From: an uncultured bacterium
Lineage (GTDB): Bacteria > Bacillota_I > Bacilli_A > RFN20 > CAG-826
Assembly: GCA_949288485.1 (NCBI GenBank)
Contig: CASEKC010000003.1
Location: 62,001-126,000 of the forward strand
Length of the DNA stretch: 64,000 bases
Direction: 5' to 3'
Shown piece by piece: positions 62,362 to 64,000 of this stretch. How positions within the stretch are numbered: the stretch's first letter is position 1; each line of letters starts with the position of its first letter. The notes beneath the pieces were generated by a model, which searched no databases, was not told the DNA's origin, and worked only from the letters and a program-made list of their open reading frames with translations. The position numbers and the translations under genes were made by a program.

Positions 62362-62604
62362 ATGAAGAAATACGGTTTTAGCTTTGAACGGGAAGAAACA
62401 GAAGATAAAATTGAACTTCCTGATGTAATAGATTGCTTAGAAAAACATAAAGACAAACCTTTATCTTTTGATTTTAGATATTATTTTTCTTGCTTACGTG
62501 CTTTTTATCATGAATATCATAATGGGAATCCTTTAGATATGGATGGTAATATAATGATGGAAATATATAAAAAATATGAGAAAATTTTTAAAGAAGGAAA
62601 ATAA
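62362..62604 (+). CDS. Unknown small protein, 80 aa
   Basis: A mixed helical protein starting 3 bp after the kinase stop. C-L-R-A-F-Y-H-E-Y-H is a notable aromatic/His patch. No family recognised. Probably in the operon of kinase module 2. Confidence 0.5.
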   Translation: MKKYGFSFEREETEDKIELPDVIDCLEKHKDKPLSFDFRYYFSCLRAFYHEYHNGNPLDMDGNIMMEIYKKYEKIFKEGK

Positions 62605-62606
62605 AG

Positions 62607-63064
62607 ATGGATGAGTTAAATTTAAAGTTTAATTTTAAGAATTATGATGGTTCCCAATCTATCTAAACAAAATTATTTACAATAATGCACCCACTTTAAA
62701 TAACTCAATTAAAAACATAATTGAAGAAATTGATGAAAATAATATTATTAACGGGAAATATAAAAATTATTTAAAAAAATATATTGATATATCTACAGAT
62801 ATATTATGTAACCATCCATATCGTAAAATTTGTAAAAAATATGATTTGTATAATTATATCGATAACCAAAATGGAAAATATGATGCTTGGGAAGTCATGG
62901 AACAAGAGACTGGTTTAAATACTTATGAAAAAAGAATTGAAGAAGCTATTGTTGGCTGCTATGAATATGTAACTCAAAAGGAAGCAATTAATGAGTTAAT
63001 AAATGGTAGTGAAAATAAAACTGGTAAGAAATTAGAAAAAGACGATGGAATGGAGATAGGTTAA
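62607..63064 (+). pseudogene. Unknown 150-aa-class gene with a frameshift near 62650
   Basis: GAAGGAAAATAAAG precedes ATG 62607, whose frame stops at codon 20. A second frame is open from 62648 to the stop at 63062-63064 and carries a normal-looking helical protein (S-I-K-N-I-I-E-E-I-D, then D-A-W-E-V-M-E-Q-E-T). One missing base around 62648-62662 would explain it. It may be a real mutation or a sequence error. Confidence 0.6.
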
Positions 63065-63073
63065 ATCTATCTC
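63053..63073 (+). terminator. Terminator of the module 2 operon
   Basis: GAGATAG/CTATCTC with a 7-nt loop and T run. It overlaps the last codons. Confidence 0.75.
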
Positions 63074-63089
63074 TTTTTTAAAAAAGACA

Positions 63090-63542
63090 CTAATGAAAGT
63101 GCCTTTGGTAATAATTTTTTATTCTAATTATATTTTCATTACAAGCTAAATATTTGCATCTATTTTTAGCGTGTTCAATATTTAAAAACAATTGGTTTAT
63201 CTTTATTATTCTTTGATCGGTTTCTGAATTTTTCCAAACTAAAATAATGAAATAGAATTTCGATGAAACTAATTTATAATAAAGATTATCTATATTTAAA
63301 CCATAGTATTTTTCGATATATGATGGAAAATCATTTTTATTTATAATATCGTTTTTTAAAACATAAAATTCAAATTGTTGAAAATTAGGATTTTTAACCT
63401 TTATTAAAGCTCTACCTGAAAATTTACTATAATCATTGTATTTATATAATGTTTCAAAATATAAATCAAAAGATAAATTTTCGTTATTTATTTGTAAAAC
63501 TTCATCTATTCGAAGTCCCTTTCTTGTTCCTTTTTCTTCCAT
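63090..63542 (-). CDS. Unknown protein, 150 aa
   Basis: A basic soluble protein with many Phe, Tyr and Asn. A weak hairpin near 63085-63105 may end its transcript. It overlaps the upstream gene by 37 bp, so the start may lie a little later. No family recognised. Confidence 0.5.
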   Translation of the reverse strand: MEEKGTRKGLRIDEVLQINNENLSFDLYFETLYKYNDYSKFSGRALIKVKNPNFQQFEFYVLKNDIINKNDFPSYIEKYYGLNIDNLYYKLVSSKFYFIILVWKNSETDQRIIKINQLFLNIEHAKNRCKYLACNENIIRIKNYYQRHFH

Positions 63543-64000
63543 AAATCTTTATCCATTTTAACAATTTGAATTTGACTATATTCGGTACCTAATTCTTCAA
63601 TGATTATTTTTTCTTTGTATCTAGTACTATTTAAGCTTTGCATGAATATTTTATTTAAATTTGAATCAGTAACTTCTAAATAATGGTAACCATCATTCAT
63701 GTTACTAAATTCAGCATAACCATCTAATGGATATTCAGTTTCATTTATAAAAAGTTTTTTAGAAACTAAAAATTCCATTAAATCAGAAATATTATTGGTT
63801 TCGTTTTTATTTATACGATATGTTCCAGTATTTAGATAAAAACAAACATCATTGTTATTATCTTCCATGATTTCCTTTTGTTTTGCTTTTGCTAAACTTA
63901 ATAAATCGTTAAATTGAGTATTAACGCTATCATTAGGATTAAATAAAACCCTAATATCTAAACTATCTTTTGACTCATAACAAGGTTTTTTATTTTTATT
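63506..64000 (-). CDS. Unknown protein, N-terminal part cut by the window edge
   Basis: The frame on the minus strand is open from the window edge to the stop at 63506, giving 164 residues without a start; an internal ATG at 63868 has no good ribosome site, so the gene continues outside. Near the edge it reads L-D-I-R-V-L-F-N-P-N-D and L-L-S-L-A-K-A-K-Q-K-E-I. No recognised domain. It is in an operon with the gene at 63090. Confidence 0.55.
   Translation of the reverse strand, partial: NKNKKPCYESKDSLDIRVLFNPNDSVNTQFNDLLSLAKAKQKEIMEDNNNDVCFYLNTGTYRINKNETNNISDLMEFLVSKKLFINETEYPLDGYAEFSNMNDGYHYLEVTDSNLNKIFMQSLNSTRYKEKIIIEELGTEYSQIQIVKMDKDLWKKKEQERDFE

Overview
The window comes from a very AT-rich, low-GC Gram-positive-type genome: Bacillota, probably an uncultured gut member of the Bacilli close to the Erysipelotrichia/RF39/Acholeplasma side. 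Evidence is the codon use, the strong Shine-Dalgarno sites, the lipobox and SipW-type signal peptides, and an anaerobe's PerR-like/rubredoxin/rubrerythrin set. TGA is a normal stop and Trp is read from TGG by a CCA-anticodon tRNA, so the code is standard. The taxon is inferred from style, not from a marker gene.

1-2.7 kb is a small accessory scar left of tRNA-Gly: a secreted Cys/His protein, a lipoprotein, a degenerate IS21-type istB and a probable ISL3-type fragment, with paired CCCGTA motifs at both edges. 2.7-21.5 kb is ordinary chromosome: trxA, a TraX-like protein, a CPBP protease, IMPACT/YigZ, Mrp, aminopeptidase P, a HAD phosphatase, cardiolipin synthase, typA, malQ, rimO, a ZIP transporter, an XRE regulator, tRNA-Thr, LD-carboxypeptidase, a 43-aa peptide gene behind cre-like operators, a Fur/PerR regulator, rubredoxin, rubrerythrin, a YqeY protein and tRNA-Trp.

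From about 21.5 kb to the window end is most of an integrative and conjugative element (ICE) inserted at tRNA-Trp; its right end lies outside. In order: integrase; ArdC-like antirestriction operon; ribbon-helix-helix regulator; topoisomerase III; divergent XRE repressor and replisome-organizer operon with many small unknown genes; a HipA-like kinase module; VirD4 coupling protein, MobL-type relaxase and accessory protein; an oriT-like intergenic region; a pilin/fibre operon; a recombinase; a lipoprotein operon; VirB6- and VirB4-like proteins; a DNA methylase with a nuclease; a second HipA-like module.

The outstanding find is at 44.8-51.3 kb. One operon encodes a small VirB2-like membrane protein, two paralogous TasA/camelysin-like fibre subunits, a SipW-type signal peptidase and a large secreted Cys-rich protein. 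The last 72 codons of that protein form one of four interchangeable tails. Each tail begins with a 19-bp site that encodes I-S-A-(T/L)-G-H in the same frame. Three tails point forward and the fourth points backward, ending 1 bp from a tyrosine recombinase gene. This is the architecture of the R64 PilV shufflon, but here joined to a SipW-dependent fibre of a Gram-positive-type ICE, where it could switch the tip that recognises mating partners.

A second system-level signal is a promoter pattern, ATTTATCTGAG-N24-TATAAT, found six times with identical spacing. It stands in front of the ArdC operon, the topoisomerase operon, the 477-aa unknown gene, the relaxase/VirD4 operon, the fibre/shufflon operon and the VirB6/VirB4 operon. 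It suggests that all transfer functions are switched on together by one element-encoded activator.
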